Shown here: positions 41,827-53,791 of the stretch, one piece after another
Position numbering within the stretch: position 1 is the first letter of the stretch
Layout: every line of letters begins with the position of its first letter
Source: Rhodoligotrophos defluvii
GTDB taxonomy: Bacteria; Pseudomonadota; Alphaproteobacteria; Rhizobiales; Im1
Assembly (NCBI RefSeq): GCF_005281615.1
Contig: NZ_SZZM01000002.1
Span: 310,001-374,000, forward strand
Length of the DNA: 64,000 nucleotides
Reading direction: 5' to 3'
The notes under the pieces: generated by a model
Seen by the model: the letters and a program-made list of their open reading frames with translations, nothing else
Database searches by the model: none
Told to the model about the DNA's origin: nothing
Position numbers and translations under genes: made by a program

Positions 41827-42569
41827 CTGGCGGCAAGAGCACTGGCGTGTGCTTACGCCCTTCCATCCAAGCGTCCACGATATCCGACCATTCCTGCATC
41901 ATGTGGCGCCGCTGAACCTCGTACTCAGCCTTGTTATAGATGCCGCGCGACGATCGGCCATCCTCGTGGACCAGGCATTTCTCGATCCAATCGCTGTTGA
42001 AGCCCAACTCGTTCAAAAGCGTGGAACCCGTGCGGCGCAGGTCATGAACGGTAAACGGGGTCCAGCGGAAGCCCCTCCCTTTGAGCCTGCTCGACGACCG
42101 CATAGGTCACCCGGTTGAACGTTGCGCGCGACATCGGCGCGTCGTCATCATACCTGGACGGCAGCAGGTATCGCGAGTTTCCAGCGCAGGTCTTCAGCGC
42201 GATCATGATGAAGGCCTGCCGCGAGAGATAGACATTGTGCGGCTTCGACCGCTTCATCCTCTCCTTCGGTATCGTCCACACAGCATTTTCGAAATCCACC
42301 TCGTCCCAGACCGCATGCTGGAGTTCGCTCTTTCGCACCATTGTCAGCAGGAACAATTTCATACCCAGCCGAATGGTCGGCAACGTCGGTACATGCTCAA
42401 GCTGCTTCAGCATGATCCGGATTTCGGTCGGGGAGAGCGCCCGGTCCCTTGGCGCGAATGTCGCAATCGCGGCGGGTCCGACCTCATCCGCCGGGTTGGG
42501 CACCTTCTCTCGATGCAGGATCGCGAAGCCATAGATCTGCTTTAAAATCGGCGGCGTTCGGCGGGGCAA
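41792..42569 (-). pseudogene. Tyrosine integrase (P4/DUF4102 type), truncated and frameshifted
   Basis: The segment 42569-42042 encodes the end of the core-binding domain and the first catalytic part, with the Arg in TMVRKSELQHAVWDEVDF. The segment 42103-41792 encodes the rest in another frame: FTVHDLRRTGSTLLNELGF (H-x-x-R) and HEDGRSSRGIYNKAEY with the catalytic Tyr. The frames switch near 42070. The arm-type binding domain (about 150-200 residues) is missing because the coding text begins three bases after the guaA stop codon. The enzyme cannot be functional. Confidence 0.8.
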
Positions 42570-42572
42570 AAA

Positions 42573-44120
42573 TCATTCCCACTCGATCGTCCCCGGAGGT
42601 TTGCTGGTGACGTCGTAGACCACGCGGTTGACGCCCCGCACCTCGTTGATGATGCGTGTCGCGGTGCGGCCGAGGAACTCCATGTCGAAATGGTAGAAAT
42701 CCGCGGTCATCCCGTCGCTGGAGGTGACTGCCCTGAGCGCCAGCACGCTCTCATAGGTGCGGCCATCGCCCATCACGCCCACCGTCTGCACGGGGAGAAG
42801 CACCGCAAAGGCCTGCCAAATCGCATCGTAAAGCCCCGCCTTGCGGATCTCGTCGAGATAGATGGCATCCGCTTGCCGCAAGATGTCCAGTTTCTCCCGG
42901 GTGACCCCGCCCGGGCAGCGGATGGCCAGCCCCGGCCCCGGGAAGGGATGCCGGCCGACGAAGCGCTCGGGCAGGCCGAGCTCGCGGCCAAGCGCCCGCA
43001 CCTCGTCCTTGAACAGCTCGCGCAAGGGCTCCACCAGCTTCATGTCCATGCGCTCGGGCAGGCCGCCCACATTGTGATGCGACTTGATGGTCTGCGATGG
43101 TCCACCATGAAAGGACACGCTCTCGATCACATCCGGGTAAAGCGTGCCCTGCGCCAGGAAATCAGCCCCGCCCAGCTTCCGAGCCTCCTCCTCGAACACC
43201 TCGATGAACAGCCGGCCGATGGTCTTGCGCTTCGCCTCGGGATCCGCCACCCCATCGAGCGCCGCAAGGAATTTGTCCGATGCATCCACATGGAGCAGCG
43301 GGATATTGTAGTGGTCACGGAACATCGAGACCACCTCCTGCGCCTCGTTCAGCCGCATGAGCCCGTGGTCCACGAAGACGCAAGTCAGCTGCTCGCCGAT
43401 GGCCTCATGGATCAGAATGGCCGCAACCGAGCTGTCGACCCCGCCCGACAGCGCGCACAGCACCCGCCCGCTGCCCACCTCGCGCCGGATGCGCTCGACG
43501 GCAGCCTCGCGAAACGCCGCCATCGACCAGTCGCCCTTGATGCCCGCGACCTTGTGCACGAAATTGGCGATGAGCTTGGCGCCGTCCGGCGTATGCACCA
43601 CCTCCGGGTGGAACTGAACCGCATAAATCCGCCGTACGTCGTCGGCAATGGCGGCAAATGGCGCGCCGTCCGACACGCCCACCACCCGAAAGCCATCGGG
43701 AATGGCGGTCACCCGGTCGCCATGGCTCATCCACACCTGATGGCGTTCGCCTTGCCGCCATACGCCATCGAACAACAAGCACTCGTCCGTAATGTCCAGA
43801 AATGCCCGGCCGAACTCGCGGTGATGACCACCTTCCACCTTGCCGCCGAGCTGGGCACAGATCGTCTGCTCGCCATAGCAGATGCCGAGCACCGGCAGGC
43901 CCGCTTCGAAGATCGCTTGCGGCGCCCGCGGCGAGCCCATGTCAAGCGCGCTGGCCGGGCTGCCGGACAGGATCACCGCGCGCGGCTTGATCCGGGCGAA
44001 CGCCACCTCCGCCGACTGGAACGGCACGATTTCGGAATAGACCCCCGCCTCGCGCACACGGCGGGCAATCAATTGGGTGACCTGGCTGCCGAAATCGATG
44101 ATCAGTACGGTGTCGGACAT
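42573..44120 (-). CDS. guaA: GMP synthase (glutamine-hydrolysing)
   Basis: 515 residues; aminates XMP to GMP in purine synthesis. N-terminal glutamine amidotransferase (1-200): [15 protein letters not shown], nucleophile Cys81 in GICYGEQT, and the His/Glu pair in VQFHPEV. The ATP-pyrophosphatase domain has the P-loop ALSGGVDSS near residue 230, and the C-terminal dimerisation domain ends in the invariant [14 protein letters not shown] 44120 begins family similarity; the open frame to 44444 is not coding. The 3' end is intact and directly followed by the integrase fragment. Neighbours rsmB and guaB continue upstream. Confidence 0.98.
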   Translation of the reverse strand: MSDTVLIIDFGSQVTQLIARRVREAGVYSEIVPFQSAEVAFARIKPRAVILSGSPASALDMGSPRAPQAIFEAGLPVLGICYGEQTICAQLGGKVEGGHHREFGRAFLDITDECLLFDGVWRQGERHQVWMSHGDRVTAIPDGFRVVGVSDGAPFAAIADDVRRIYAVQFHPEVVHTPDGAKLIANFVHKVAGIKGDWSMAAFREAAVERIRREVGSGRVLCALSGGVDSSVAAILIHEAIGEQLTCVFVDHGLMRLNEAQEVVSMFRDHYNIPLLHVDASDKFLAALDGVADPEAKRKTIGRLFIEVFEEEARKLGGADFLAQGTLYPDVIESVSFHGGPSQTIKSHHNVGGLPERMDMKLVEPLRELFKDEVRALGRELGLPERFVGRHPFPGPGLAIRCPGGVTREKLDILRQADAIYLDEIRKAGLYDAIWQAFAVLLPVQTVGVMGDGRTYESVLALRAVTSSDGMTADFYHFDMEFLGRTATRIINEVRGVNRVVYDVTSKPPGTIEWE

Positions 44121-44205
44121 TGCAACGGTAACCTCAGCCAGCTGTGGTCGATGCGAGGACTTACGCGACCTCGGCGCGAATGACAATGCGCCGTGCGGCC
44201 GGGCA

Positions 44206-45498
44206 TCATTCCCCCCGCTCCATGATGCAGACATAGAATCCATCCGTGCCGTGCCGAGCCGGCGTGAGCAGCAGGCCGTGGCTATCGGCCCCAGCCGAAG
44301 CCGGCACATCAACGCCGAGGGAGGCGCGCCAAACCTCGGCCCATGGCAAAGCCTGGAAGCCTGGATGGCGCGCCAGGAAGCCGGCGATCTGATCGCCATT
44401 CTCTTCCGCCAGCACCGAGCAGGTGATGTACACCAGCCGCCCACCGGGCTTGACCAGCGTCGACGCGCGGTCCAACACCAGTCGTTGCTCCTCCAGGCGC
44501 CGCTCCAAAGCCTGCGGCTTCAGGCGCCATTTCGCATCCGGATGCCGCCGCCACGCACCCGTGCCGGTGCACGGCGCATCGACCACAACCCGGTCGAGCT
44601 TGCCGGCATGGGCATCCAGCCGCTCCGGCTCGTGCGCCCCGATCACCTGCACGTTGCGCGCCGCCGCACGAGTGAGCCGGGCAAAGATCGGCTTGAGTCG
44701 GGTCGCATCCGCATCATGGGCGTAGATCTGCCCCTTGTTGCCCATGGCGGCCGCGAGCGCCAGCGTCTTGCCACCAGCGCCGGCGCAGATATCGGCCACC
44801 TGCATGCCCGGCCGGGTATCGGCAAGCAAAGCGGCGAGCTGCGAGCCCTCGTCCTGCACCTCGAACAGCCCCCGCTCATGGGCGGGATCACTCTCCACAT
44901 TGGGCGAACGCCCCAAGCCCTGAGGCGGCGCGATGCGCAGGCCCACGGGCGACAGCGGTGTCTCTTGCGGCGAGAACCGGGCGAGCGCCCGGGCCACCTT
45001 CTCCCGCGAGCTGCGCAGCGCGTTCACCCGCAGATCGATTGGCGCCCTTACCGCCAATGCCGCCCCCTCTTCCGCGGCCCGATCGCCGAATACCCGAGTG
45101 AACGCGGGGTGCAGCCATTCCGGATAATCGCCCGCAATCCAGGGTGCGGCCGTCCCGTCGAGCTTCCGGGCAAGCCCCGCCTTCTCTGCCTCGCCGAGCG
45201 GCCCGGGCCCATGCGGCACGTCCACCGAGCCGGCCAGGCCATTCGCATCCAGACCAAGCAAGTCGGCGGCCGCCGCGAGCACGAGCGTGCGCGGCCTGCC
45301 ATCCTCCATCCGTGCGGCGAGCGAATTGCGCCGCCGCAGCACGTCAAACACCAAATTGCCGATGGCAGCCCGGTCGCCCGCCCCCGCAAAGCGGTGCATC
45401 CGGCCCCAGTCCTTCAGCGCCTCCGCCGCCGGGCGGTGACGATCCTCGATCTCCGCGATCACCTCGATGGCCGCCTGGATGCGTGCCCCGGGCGTCAT
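44206..45498 (-). CDS. rsmB: 16S rRNA (cytosine-C5)-methyltransferase, RsmB/NOP2 family
   Basis: 430 residues. An N-terminal NusB-like helical domain (about 1-140) precedes the SAM methyltransferase domain with motif [17 protein letters not shown], motif [17 protein letters not shown] (general Cys) and motif [13 protein letters not shown] with the catalytic Cys. C-terminal [17 protein letters not shown] is the family's closing motif. Several RsmB-like paralogues exist in alphaproteobacteria, so the exact target base is uncertain. It lies between guaB and guaA in the same direction. Confidence 0.9.
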   Translation of the reverse strand: MTPGARIQAAIEVIAEIEDRHRPAAEALKDWGRMHRFAGAGDRAAIGNLVFDVLRRRNSLAARMEDGRPRTLVLAAAADLLGLDANGLAGSVDVPHGPGPLGEAEKAGLARKLDGTAAPWIAGDYPEWLHPAFTRVFGDRAAEEGAALAVRAPIDLRVNALRSSREKVARALARFSPQETPLSPVGLRIAPPQGLGRSPNVESDPAHERGLFEVQDEGSQLAALLADTRPGMQVADICAGAGGKTLALAAAMGNKGQIYAHDADATRLKPIFARLTRAAARNVQVIGAHEPERLDAHAGKLDRVVVDAPCTGTGAWRRHPDAKWRLKPQALERRLEEQRLVLDRASTLVKPGGRLVYITCSVLAEENGDQIAGFLARHPGFQALPWAEVWRASLGVDVPASAGADSHGLLLTPARHGTDGFYVCIMERGE

Positions 45499-45529
45499 CG
45501 CACCACCCCCGCAGGTTCAATCCGCACCC

Positions 45530-47071
<1,542 letters not shown>

Positions 47072-47260
47072 TTACGGCGGGAATATGTTTTGCACCGCGC
47101 CGGTTCACAAGGATGGCGAGCGTCTTTAACACCGCCTAGGCGGTTTGGAAAGGGTTTCGCGCGCATAGTGATCCCCGCGCTGAGCGCATAGCTGCCGTAC
47201 ACCGCAGCGCGTTGACGGCGATTGTCAGCAGCGACATTTTCAATTCAGGAATTTTAGTCA

Positions 47261-48721
47261 ATGCCTCGCCAACGCCTTATCGCCTTAATCGTCGCCTGTG
47301 CGCTTTTCATGCAGAACCTGGATTCGACCGTCCTCGGGACGGCGCTGCCGGCCATAGGCAATTCCTTCGGCGTGCACCCGCTCAACCTGCACCTGGCCAT
47401 GACGGCCTATCTGTTGAGCCTCGCCGTGTTCATGCCGATCTCCGGTTGGATGGCGGACCGCTTCGGCGCCCGCCGCGTCTTCTGCTATGCGGTCTGCCTG
47501 TTCACCTTCTCGTCCATCGCCTGCGGCCTGGCGCCCAATGTCGGTACGCTGATTGCTGCGCGCGTGTTGCAGGGCATTGGCGGCGCGATGATGGTGCCGG
47601 TGGCCCGTTTGGTGCTGGTGAAGAATGTACCCAAGGCCGAGCTGGTAGGCGCCATGGCCTGGGTCACCATGCCGGCGCTGGTGGGCCCGGTGGTCGGGCC
47701 GCTGGTCGGCGGCTTTCTTGTCACCTACGCGAGTTGGCACTGGATTTTCTGGATCAATGTGCCCTTCGGACTGATCGCCATCACGATGGCCCTGACCTTC
47801 ATTCCAGAGATGCGCGAGCAGAGCGTGCCCCCGCTCGACATCGGTGGCTTCCTTTTGTCAGGCATCGCGGTTGCCGGCCTCGTCTTCGGGCTCGAGAACA
47901 TCGGGGACGGCGCCATGCCGCTCCATCTCTCCTTGGCGTCGGCCGCCATTGGCGCGATCATGCTCGGCGCCTACATCTATCACGCCCTGCACCGGGAAAA
48001 TCCCATCATCAACCTGCGCCTCCTCCGCTATTCAACCTTCCGCGCCAGCATTCTCGGCGGCAGCCTGTTCCGCATCGGGGTCGGCGCCCTACCCTTCCTG
48101 CTGCCGCTGCTCATGCAGGTCGGCTTCGGCAAGAGCGCACTCGAATCGGGCGCGGTCACCTTCGCGGCCGCGGCGGGCGCGCTGGTGATGAAGGCCGGGG
48201 TCGGCCGGGTGCTCAGCGAGTGGGGCTTCCGCAACGTGCTGATCTGGAACGCTTGGGCGTGCGGAATCAGCATGGCGGCCTGCGCCCTGTTCACGCCATC
48301 CACCCCCTATTGGGTCATGGTGGCCGTGCTGCTGGTCGGCGGCGTGTTCCGCTCCCTCCAATTCACGGCGCTGAACACCATCGCCTTCGCCGACCTGCCC
48401 CAGCGGGCGCTCTCCAATGCCACCGGGTTCATCAGCATGGCACAGCAGCTGTCCTTGAGCCTTGGCATCGCCCTGGGCGCCGCCTTGCTCCAGCTTGCGG
48501 TCCTCTACACAGGCGGGCCCGTCACCACCGAGGAGTTCATCCCGGCCTTTGTGGCAGTGGGCATGATCTCCGCCCTGTCTGCCCTGACATTCATGCGGCT
48601 GCACCAGGATGCCGGGGCGGAAATCTCAGGGCGCGTTGTGGAGGCCGCGGGACATGCCGGCGCCATGGGGGGCACTGCGCCACCGCCTGTCTCGCCGCGG
48701 AAGGGCACTTTGCACGAGTGA
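47261..48721 (+). CDS. MFS drug:H+ antiporter, DHA2 (EmrB/QacA) type
   Basis: 486-residue membrane protein with about 14 transmembrane segments. ALFMQNLDSTVLGTALPAIG is the DHA2 motif D1, GWMADRFGARRVF is motif A, and the antiporter motif C region reads WVTMPALVGPVVGPLVGGF. It is transcribed away from guaB and converges with rlmE, with only nine bases between the stops. No membrane-fusion partner or regulator is adjacent. Confidence 0.92.
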   Translation: MPRQRLIALIVACALFMQNLDSTVLGTALPAIGNSFGVHPLNLHLAMTAYLLSLAVFMPISGWMADRFGARRVFCYAVCLFTFSSIACGLAPNVGTLIAARVLQGIGGAMMVPVARLVLVKNVPKAELVGAMAWVTMPALVGPVVGPLVGGFLVTYASWHWIFWINVPFGLIAITMALTFIPEMREQSVPPLDIGGFLLSGIAVAGLVFGLENIGDGAMPLHLSLASAAIGAIMLGAYIYHALHRENPIINLRLLRYSTFRASILGGSLFRIGVGALPFLLPLLMQVGFGKSALESGAVTFAAAAGALVMKAGVGRVLSEWGFRNVLIWNAWACGISMAACALFTPSTPYWVMVAVLLVGGVFRSLQFTALNTIAFADLPQRALSNATGFISMAQQLSLSLGIALGAALLQLAVLYTGGPVTTEEFIPAFVAVGMISALSALTFMRLHQDAGAEISGRVVEAAGHAGAMGGTAPPPVSPRKGTLHE

Positions 48722-48730
48722 CGGTGCCTC

Positions 48731-49426
48731 TTAGCCACGCCCCCGGAAGCCGGTCGCCAGCACATAGAGCTCGGCCGATTCCGGACGGCTCGCCTTCGGC
48801 TTCACATGGCGCACCGCCTTGAAGGAGCGCTTCATCTGCGCCAGCAGCTCGTGCTCCGTGCCCCCTTGGAAGACCTTGGCCAGAAACGCTCCACCAGGCT
48901 TGAGCACCTCGAACGCAAAGTCCAGAGCGGCTTCGCACAGGGCCATGATCTTCAAATGGTCGGTCTTCGCGTGCCCGGTCGCCGGGGCGGCCATGTCGGA
49001 CATCACGAGATCGGCTTCCCCGCCCAGCGCGTCGATGATCGCGGCCGGGGCGTTACGGTCGAGGAAATCCATGATGACCGACGCGACTCCGGGAAGCGGC
49101 TCGAAGGCATTGATATCGACGGCGACCACGCGGCCGCTCCCCTCGGCCGCCTCGACCTTGTTTGCCGCCACTTGAGACCAGCCGCCCGGCGCCGCTCCGA
49201 GATCGACCACCCGCATGCCGGGCTTCAGCAACCAGTACTTGTCATCGATCTCGATCAGCTTGAAGGCTGCACGCGAACGATAGCCCTGCCGCTTGGCCTC
49301 CGCCACATAAGGGTCGTTCAGCTGCCGTTCGAGCCAAAGCTTGGAGGAGACCGAACGCTTCTTGGCCGTCTTCACCCGGACCGACAGTTGCCGCTGCCCC
49401 CTGGCGCCGCCTTGCGACTTCGGCAT
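48731..49426 (-). CDS. rlmE: 23S rRNA (uridine-2'-O)-methyltransferase, RlmE/FtsJ
   Basis: 231 residues; methylates U2552 of 23S rRNA during late 50S assembly. The catalytic K-D-K-E set is visible: Lys in RSRAAFKLIEID, Asp in MSDMAAPATGH, Lys in AFLAKVFQGG and Glu in SRPESAELYVLA. Motif I is VVDLGAAPGGWSQVA. A basic N-terminal extension (about 30 residues) is usual in alphaproteobacteria. Its start overlaps the stop of the ppx/gppA gene (TGATG), a common pairing in this class. Confidence 0.95.
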   Translation of the reverse strand: MPKSQGGARGQRQLSVRVKTAKKRSVSSKLWLERQLNDPYVAEAKRQGYRSRAAFKLIEIDDKYWLLKPGMRVVDLGAAPGGWSQVAANKVEAAEGSGRVVAVDINAFEPLPGVASVIMDFLDRNAPAAIIDALGGEADLVMSDMAAPATGHAKTDHLKIMALCEAALDFAFEVLKPGGAFLAKVFQGGTEHELLAQMKRSFKAVRHVKPKASRPESAELYVLATGFRGRG

Positions 49427-50688
49427 CACACCGCGCTCGCCTCGGCGAGGGCGCCGGGTACAAGCCCCGGCTCGCAGCCGAAGGTGCCGTCTTCCACCAT
49501 GAGCGTGGTCAAAATGCCTTCCCGCAGCCCTCGGTCGGCGACCCGGATCAGCTCGCTGGGCCACAGCGCCTGGATGCCCTCGAGGATCGCGCAGCCCGCC
49601 AGCACGAGGTCGGCGCGGTCACGGCCGATGCAGGGGCTCGCCGCCCGCTCGCTATAGGACATGGCGAGCAGCTGCCGCGTCACCCGGCGTACGTCGTCCC
49701 GGTGCAGCCAGCATCCGTCGACCTTGCTGCGGTCGTAGCGCATGAGAGCCAGGTGAACCCCGGCAATGGTGGTTACCGTGCCCGAGGTGCCCAGCAGGTG
49801 GTCGGGCGGTGTGCCTGCACCGGCACCACAGGCTTCGGCGAAGCGGTGCAGGGGCTGAGCCACGAAATCGAGCATCGCGTCGAACTGCGCCGGGGTCACG
49901 TCGATGCCCCCGAAGGTTTCCGCCAAGGTCACCACGCCAAACGGTAGCGAGGTCCAGTTGGCGATGCGGTAGCGGCCGTGGTCGAGCTCCAGCCACATCA
50001 GCTCGGTGGAACCGCCGCCGATATCAAAGACCAGAGCCGTCCTCGCGTCGGGAGCCAACAGCGCGGCGGAGCCCGCCACCGCCAGCTCCGCCTCCAGACT
50101 GCGATCTATGATTTCGAGCCGCAACCCCGTCTCGCGCGCCACGCGCTCGATGAAGCTCGCGCCGTTCACCGCCGTGCGGCAGGCCTCGGTGGCGATCAGG
50201 CGGCACCGCGTCACCTTCTGCCAGGCGAGCTTGCTGGCGCAGACGCGAAGCGCCTCGATCGTGCGGCTCATGGCCTGGTCGCTCAGACGGCCGCTGCCCG
50301 TAACGCCTTCACCAAGCCGGACAATACGTGAAAAGGCGTCGATTACCTTGAACCCGCTCGCCGCCGGCCTCGCAATCAGCAGCCGGCAGTTATTGGTGCC
50401 AAGGTCAAGCGCCCCATAGACGGGAACCCTGCCATTGCGCTGCCCCGCGGCGCAGGCCGCAACACCGGGTGCCTTGAAGACGAGCTGGCCGGCCTGCCGC
50501 GGCCGCACCACGAGTCCCTGCCCTGTCTCCCCACTGGTCTCCAGCGCGATGTTCTGCTGGGCTGAGCCCAAGCCGTTCGGGCTGGTATTGACGCTGTGAA
50601 CACCACGGGAGCGGCGCCTCGACCTCCGGCGTCGTTTCGGGCGTTTCCGCGCGTCTTGATCCGCTCCGCTCGTCGCGATCACAGCCAT
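49426..50688 (-). CDS. Ppx/GppA phosphatase family protein
   Basis: 420 residues. The actin-like ATPase fold shows ALDLGTNNCRLLIARP (phosphate 1), FDIGGGSTELMWLEL (phosphate 2) and LGTSGTVTTIAGVHLAL (adenosine). The family hydrolyses polyphosphate or pppGpp; this shorter alphaproteobacterial form without the C-terminal HD domain is usually called exopolyphosphatase. A ~100-residue basic, low-complexity N-terminal extension (RKRPKRRRRSRRRSRG) is unusual. ATG 50688 is preferred to the one at 50718. Confidence 0.92.
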   Translation of the reverse strand: MAVIATSGADQDARKRPKRRRRSRRRSRGVHSVNTSPNGLGSAQQNIALETSGETGQGLVVRPRQAGQLVFKAPGVAACAAGQRNGRVPVYGALDLGTNNCRLLIARPAASGFKVIDAFSRIVRLGEGVTGSGRLSDQAMSRTIEALRVCASKLAWQKVTRCRLIATEACRTAVNGASFIERVARETGLRLEIIDRSLEAELAVAGSAALLAPDARTALVFDIGGGSTELMWLELDHGRYRIANWTSLPFGVVTLAETFGGIDVTPAQFDAMLDFVAQPLHRFAEACGAGAGTPPDHLLGTSGTVTTIAGVHLALMRYDRSKVDGCWLHRDDVRRVTRQLLAMSYSERAASPCIGRDRADLVLAGCAILEGIQALWPSELIRVADRGLREGILTTLMVEDGTFGCEPGLVPGALAEASAV

Positions 50689-50964
50689 CACCCGGCAGCA
50701 GAGCCCTCGACCGCGCATTCAGCCGGGACGGTTCTTGCCGCCTTCAAACCTGTCTTGCCACTGCTCAGTCTAACAGCTTGCGCAGGAAGGTAAAGCGAGC
50801 ACCATGTTTATAGCCCGGCGGCGCGGCATGCCTCTCCCATGGACCACCCCGACCGCCAGAGCCGGAAAGAGCAAGCGCCGCGTGGTGAGATTTTCCCGGA
50901 TTAACGGGCGGTTTATTCCTTTCCCTATAATTCTTTGCCGAATGTACAACTACGGGGCGATGCA

Positions 50965-51831
50965 ATGGGCAGCCAGCATCCTCGCCTGCTCACCGGCGCC
51001 ATGCCGGCTCGCCAGTCTCTGCTCTCTCGCTACGCTCAGGGCCTGCAGCAGGTCATCCTGCACCGGAGCGCCGACCTCACCCACCAAGCTGCGCTGGTCG
51101 AGGTCGAACTCGCTTCCAAGGCCAAATCGGACTTCATCGCCCGGATGAGCCATGAGCTGCGCACGCCCTTAAACGCGATCATGGGCTTTGCCCATATCCT
51201 GTCTCAGCTCCACCAAGCCGACAACCGGACCCAGGAATACACCGGCTATATCAGCGAAGCGGCCGAACACCTGCTGGATACGGTCAATCGCATGCTCGAC
51301 CTTTCGAAGATCCAGGCGGGCAGCATGACCCTGGCGCGCGACCCGTTCCGCATCCAGGAAGTTGTGCCGGCTGCGATCCGGGCCGTCGATCGCCAAGCCC
51401 GGGAGCGCAATCATACGATCACGGCCGACATACCGGAGGAGCTGCCAGCGATCAACGGTGACGTCGTGCGCATCAAGCAGATGCTGGTCAGCTTGCTGTC
51501 CAACGCGGTGAAGTTCACACCGGAAGGCGGCGCGATCACGGTCTCGGCGCGGGTTGAAAACGAGGTGCTCGCACTCCGTGTCGTGGATACCGGCATCGGC
51601 ATGACCCCTGCCCAGGTACAGGCGGCGGTGCTGCCTTTCGGCCAGGGCTATGCCGTGAACCGACGGGGACAAGAGGGCATCGGCCTCGGGCTGGCGCTGT
51701 GCGCGGCGGTTGTCCATCTCCATCGAGGACGGCTCGATATCCGAAGCGTGCCGGGCGAAGGCACGACAGTGACCGTCCACCTGCCCATGGGTACACCCTC
51801 TGTTCCGACGGGTCCTGCCGATGAGCGCTGA
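50965..51831 (+). CDS. Sensor histidine kinase without a sensor domain
   Basis: 288 residues. After a ~50-residue N-terminus comes HisKA with the H-box SHELRTPLNAIMGFAH (His63), then HATPase_c with the N-box SLLSNAVKFTPEGG, G1 DTGIGMT near 207 and G2 GIGLGLALC. No transmembrane segment, PAS or GAF domain is present, so input must come from a partner. The gene overlaps the HerA-like ATPase gene by 11 bases, which suggests a functional pair. No response regulator is adjacent. ATG 50965 is chosen over TTG 50935. Confidence 0.9.
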   Translation: MGSQHPRLLTGAMPARQSLLSRYAQGLQQVILHRSADLTHQAALVEVELASKAKSDFIARMSHELRTPLNAIMGFAHILSQLHQADNRTQEYTGYISEAAEHLLDTVNRMLDLSKIQAGSMTLARDPFRIQEVVPAAIRAVDRQARERNHTITADIPEELPAINGDVVRIKQMLVSLLSNAVKFTPEGGAITVSARVENEVLALRVVDTGIGMTPAQVQAAVLPFGQGYAVNRRGQEGIGLGLALCAAVVHLHRGRLDIRSVPGEGTTVTVHLPMGTPSVPTGPADER

Positions 51832-53647
51832 GATGCAAGACTCCGATCAGGAGAGCAGGTTCGATTTCTCCTCCGCCGCGATCGGCCGCATCGTCGCCCT
51901 GACAGGCTCCCACGCGGTCGTCCTTCTGCAGGCCGAGTCTGGTTCTCCGGTGCAGGCCGGCCGCCCTCCCCAGATCGGATCCTTTGTCAAGTTTGCCGGC
52001 ACCAGCGCGGCAGTGGTCCTGGGCGTGGTCACTGCCATGAACGTGCCGGTGCCCGGAAGCGGCGACGAAATGCGGCTCATCGAAGTGGAACTCCTGGGTG
52101 AGCTGCCGCGTGCCGCCTCACGGGCCGCAGGGCGCTTCCGGCGGGGTGTCTCGGTTTACCCCACCTTGGGCGATCAGGCGCTCCCTGCCGAACCTGCCGA
52201 TCTCGGCCAGATCTTCGGAACCGGCGGAAAGGATGCCCTTTGCATCGGTCATGTCGGGCAGGTGCCGGACGTGGCGGTGTGGGTCGGGATCAATGACCTG
52301 TTCGGCAATCACCTTGGCATTGTCGGTGATCGCAGGGTTGGCAAGTCTCGGCTGCTTGCTGCCTTACTGGGCCGGCTTGCCGAGGCACGTCCCCACGCAC
52401 GCATAGTTCTCTTCGATCAGACGGGCGAGCATGCCGAGGCGCTCGCGGATCTTGCCGAGGTGATCACGCCCAAGGATTTCAACCTGCCCTACTGGCTGCT
52501 GACCGTCGAGGAACTGGCGGCGCTCGTCAGCAATGGCGGAAGCCGAACTGTGGATGCCGCCGTACTGATACCGCTCATTGCCCAGGCCAAGCAGCGCTAC
52601 CTTGCCCAGCAGCACCTCGATCCGGCATCAGACCTTGTCGATACCGGCCAGCCGCTCGCGCCAGAGAATGCAGCCATCCCCGCCGATGCGCCTGTGCCTT
52701 ACCGGCTTGCGGATCTTATCGAGCTTCTGGATGGGCCGCCCCGCCGTTCCGGGCCCGATCTTGCCTATGCCTCCCGGATGCGGCTAAGGGAAGACCTGCA
52801 AAGGATCAGCCGCAACCCGCGCTATGCCACCCTGTTCAGCAGAACTCCAGGGGATGATGCGATGGGCAGTCTGCTGGGCCAGCTGTTCCGCATCTCCCAT
52901 GATGGCAAGGCGATCACGGTGGTTTCGCTGCAGGCGCTGCCGACCGAAGCAGCCGGCGTCCTCGTGGCCGCCCTGTCGCGCCTGGCGCTGGATATCGGCG
53001 TGCTCGCTGGCGGAAAGCTCCCCCTCGTCATCGCCTGCGACAATATCGAGGTGCATGCGGCGGTTGAAGAACGGCACGATCCTTCCCCGGCCGGCAAGGC
53101 CCTGGCCCGCATTGCCAGGGAAGGCCCGGCGCATGGCGTGTCGCTGGCCTGGACGAGTGCGCGCCCGGCTGAGCTTGACCCGGCTATTTCATCCCAGTGC
53201 GGCACCGTGTTTTCGATGAGGCTGACCCGGCAGCACGATCTGCAGGCTATTCGCGACATCGCTTCGGCGGCCCTGCCCAGTCTTCTGGATTCCCTGCCGA
53301 CATTGGCGCCGGAGGAAGGCGCAGTGTTCGGAGATGGCCTTACGCTGCCCTGCCGAGTGCGACTGGACGATTTGCCCGCCGCCATCCCGCGCGAGCAGGC
53401 GGGCGCTTTGGCGGCAAGCGGCGCGGCGATGGACACTGACCAGGAGCACCTTGCCGAGGCGGTGCGGTACGGGCTGCTGCCGCCCCTGTCGGAGCTGACC
53501 AGGGAAACCAGCTCTCGGAGCATTTCCCAACCGCATGAAGCCACAGCCCCGGGCAGCCCCCCCGCCCAAGAGCCGATCGACTGGCGCAGCCTGCGCGCCC
53601 GCATCGTCGCCACCGCTGGATCGAAAACACCCGACCCATCGGAATAG
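51821..53647 (+). CDS. HerA/DUF87-like ATPase
   Basis: 608 residues. An N-terminal HAS-barrel-like region (about 17-95: IGRIVALTGSHAVVLL, GSFVKFAGTSAAVVLG) precedes a HerA/FtsK-type ATPase. The P-loop is degenerate but keeps the key Lys-Ser: GDRRVGKS at 169-176. The Walker B strand reads LPLVIACDN (about 400-408), with Asn where the catalytic Glu is expected. RISRNPRYATLF and ITVVSLQALPTEAAGVLVAA match the HerA middle part. HerA proteins move DNA or peptides as hexamers; no NurA nuclease is adjacent. The overlap with the histidine kinase gene suggests a signalling-linked role. Confidence 0.8.
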   Translation: MSAEMQDSDQESRFDFSSAAIGRIVALTGSHAVVLLQAESGSPVQAGRPPQIGSFVKFAGTSAAVVLGVVTAMNVPVPGSGDEMRLIEVELLGELPRAASRAAGRFRRGVSVYPTLGDQALPAEPADLGQIFGTGGKDALCIGHVGQVPDVAVWVGINDLFGNHLGIVGDRRVGKSRLLAALLGRLAEARPHARIVLFDQTGEHAEALADLAEVITPKDFNLPYWLLTVEELAALVSNGGSRTVDAAVLIPLIAQAKQRYLAQQHLDPASDLVDTGQPLAPENAAIPADAPVPYRLADLIELLDGPPRRSGPDLAYASRMRLREDLQRISRNPRYATLFSRTPGDDAMGSLLGQLFRISHDGKAITVVSLQALPTEAAGVLVAALSRLALDIGVLAGGKLPLVIACDNIEVHAAVEERHDPSPAGKALARIAREGPAHGVSLAWTSARPAELDPAISSQCGTVFSMRLTRQHDLQAIRDIASAALPSLLDSLPTLAPEEGAVFGDGLTLPCRVRLDDLPAAIPREQAGALAASGAAMDTDQEHLAEAVRYGLLPPLSELTRETSSRSISQPHEATAPGSPPAQEPIDWRSLRARIVATAGSKTPDPSE

Positions 53648-53791
53648 GCGAAGCTCGTAGTCCCTCCGGCCAAGCAATCGATCATTACCCTATTTTCTCT
53701 ACCGTAAGTAGATAGACAACTCTTTACGCACGATATTGGAGTTCAGGTCCAACATGATGTTGGCCCATGGTTCACCTCGTACGAGCGATAC

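Noticed and set aside
42573-42600. Direct repeat of the guaA 3' end as the other island attachment site
   Set aside because: Reading the sequence to the left by eye did not reveal a second copy of the guaA end; it may lie outside the window or be lost.
42690-44183. 497-codon open frame on the plus strand
   Set aside because: It is antisense to guaA, whose protein matches its family from end to end; the long frame is a GC-rich codon shadow.
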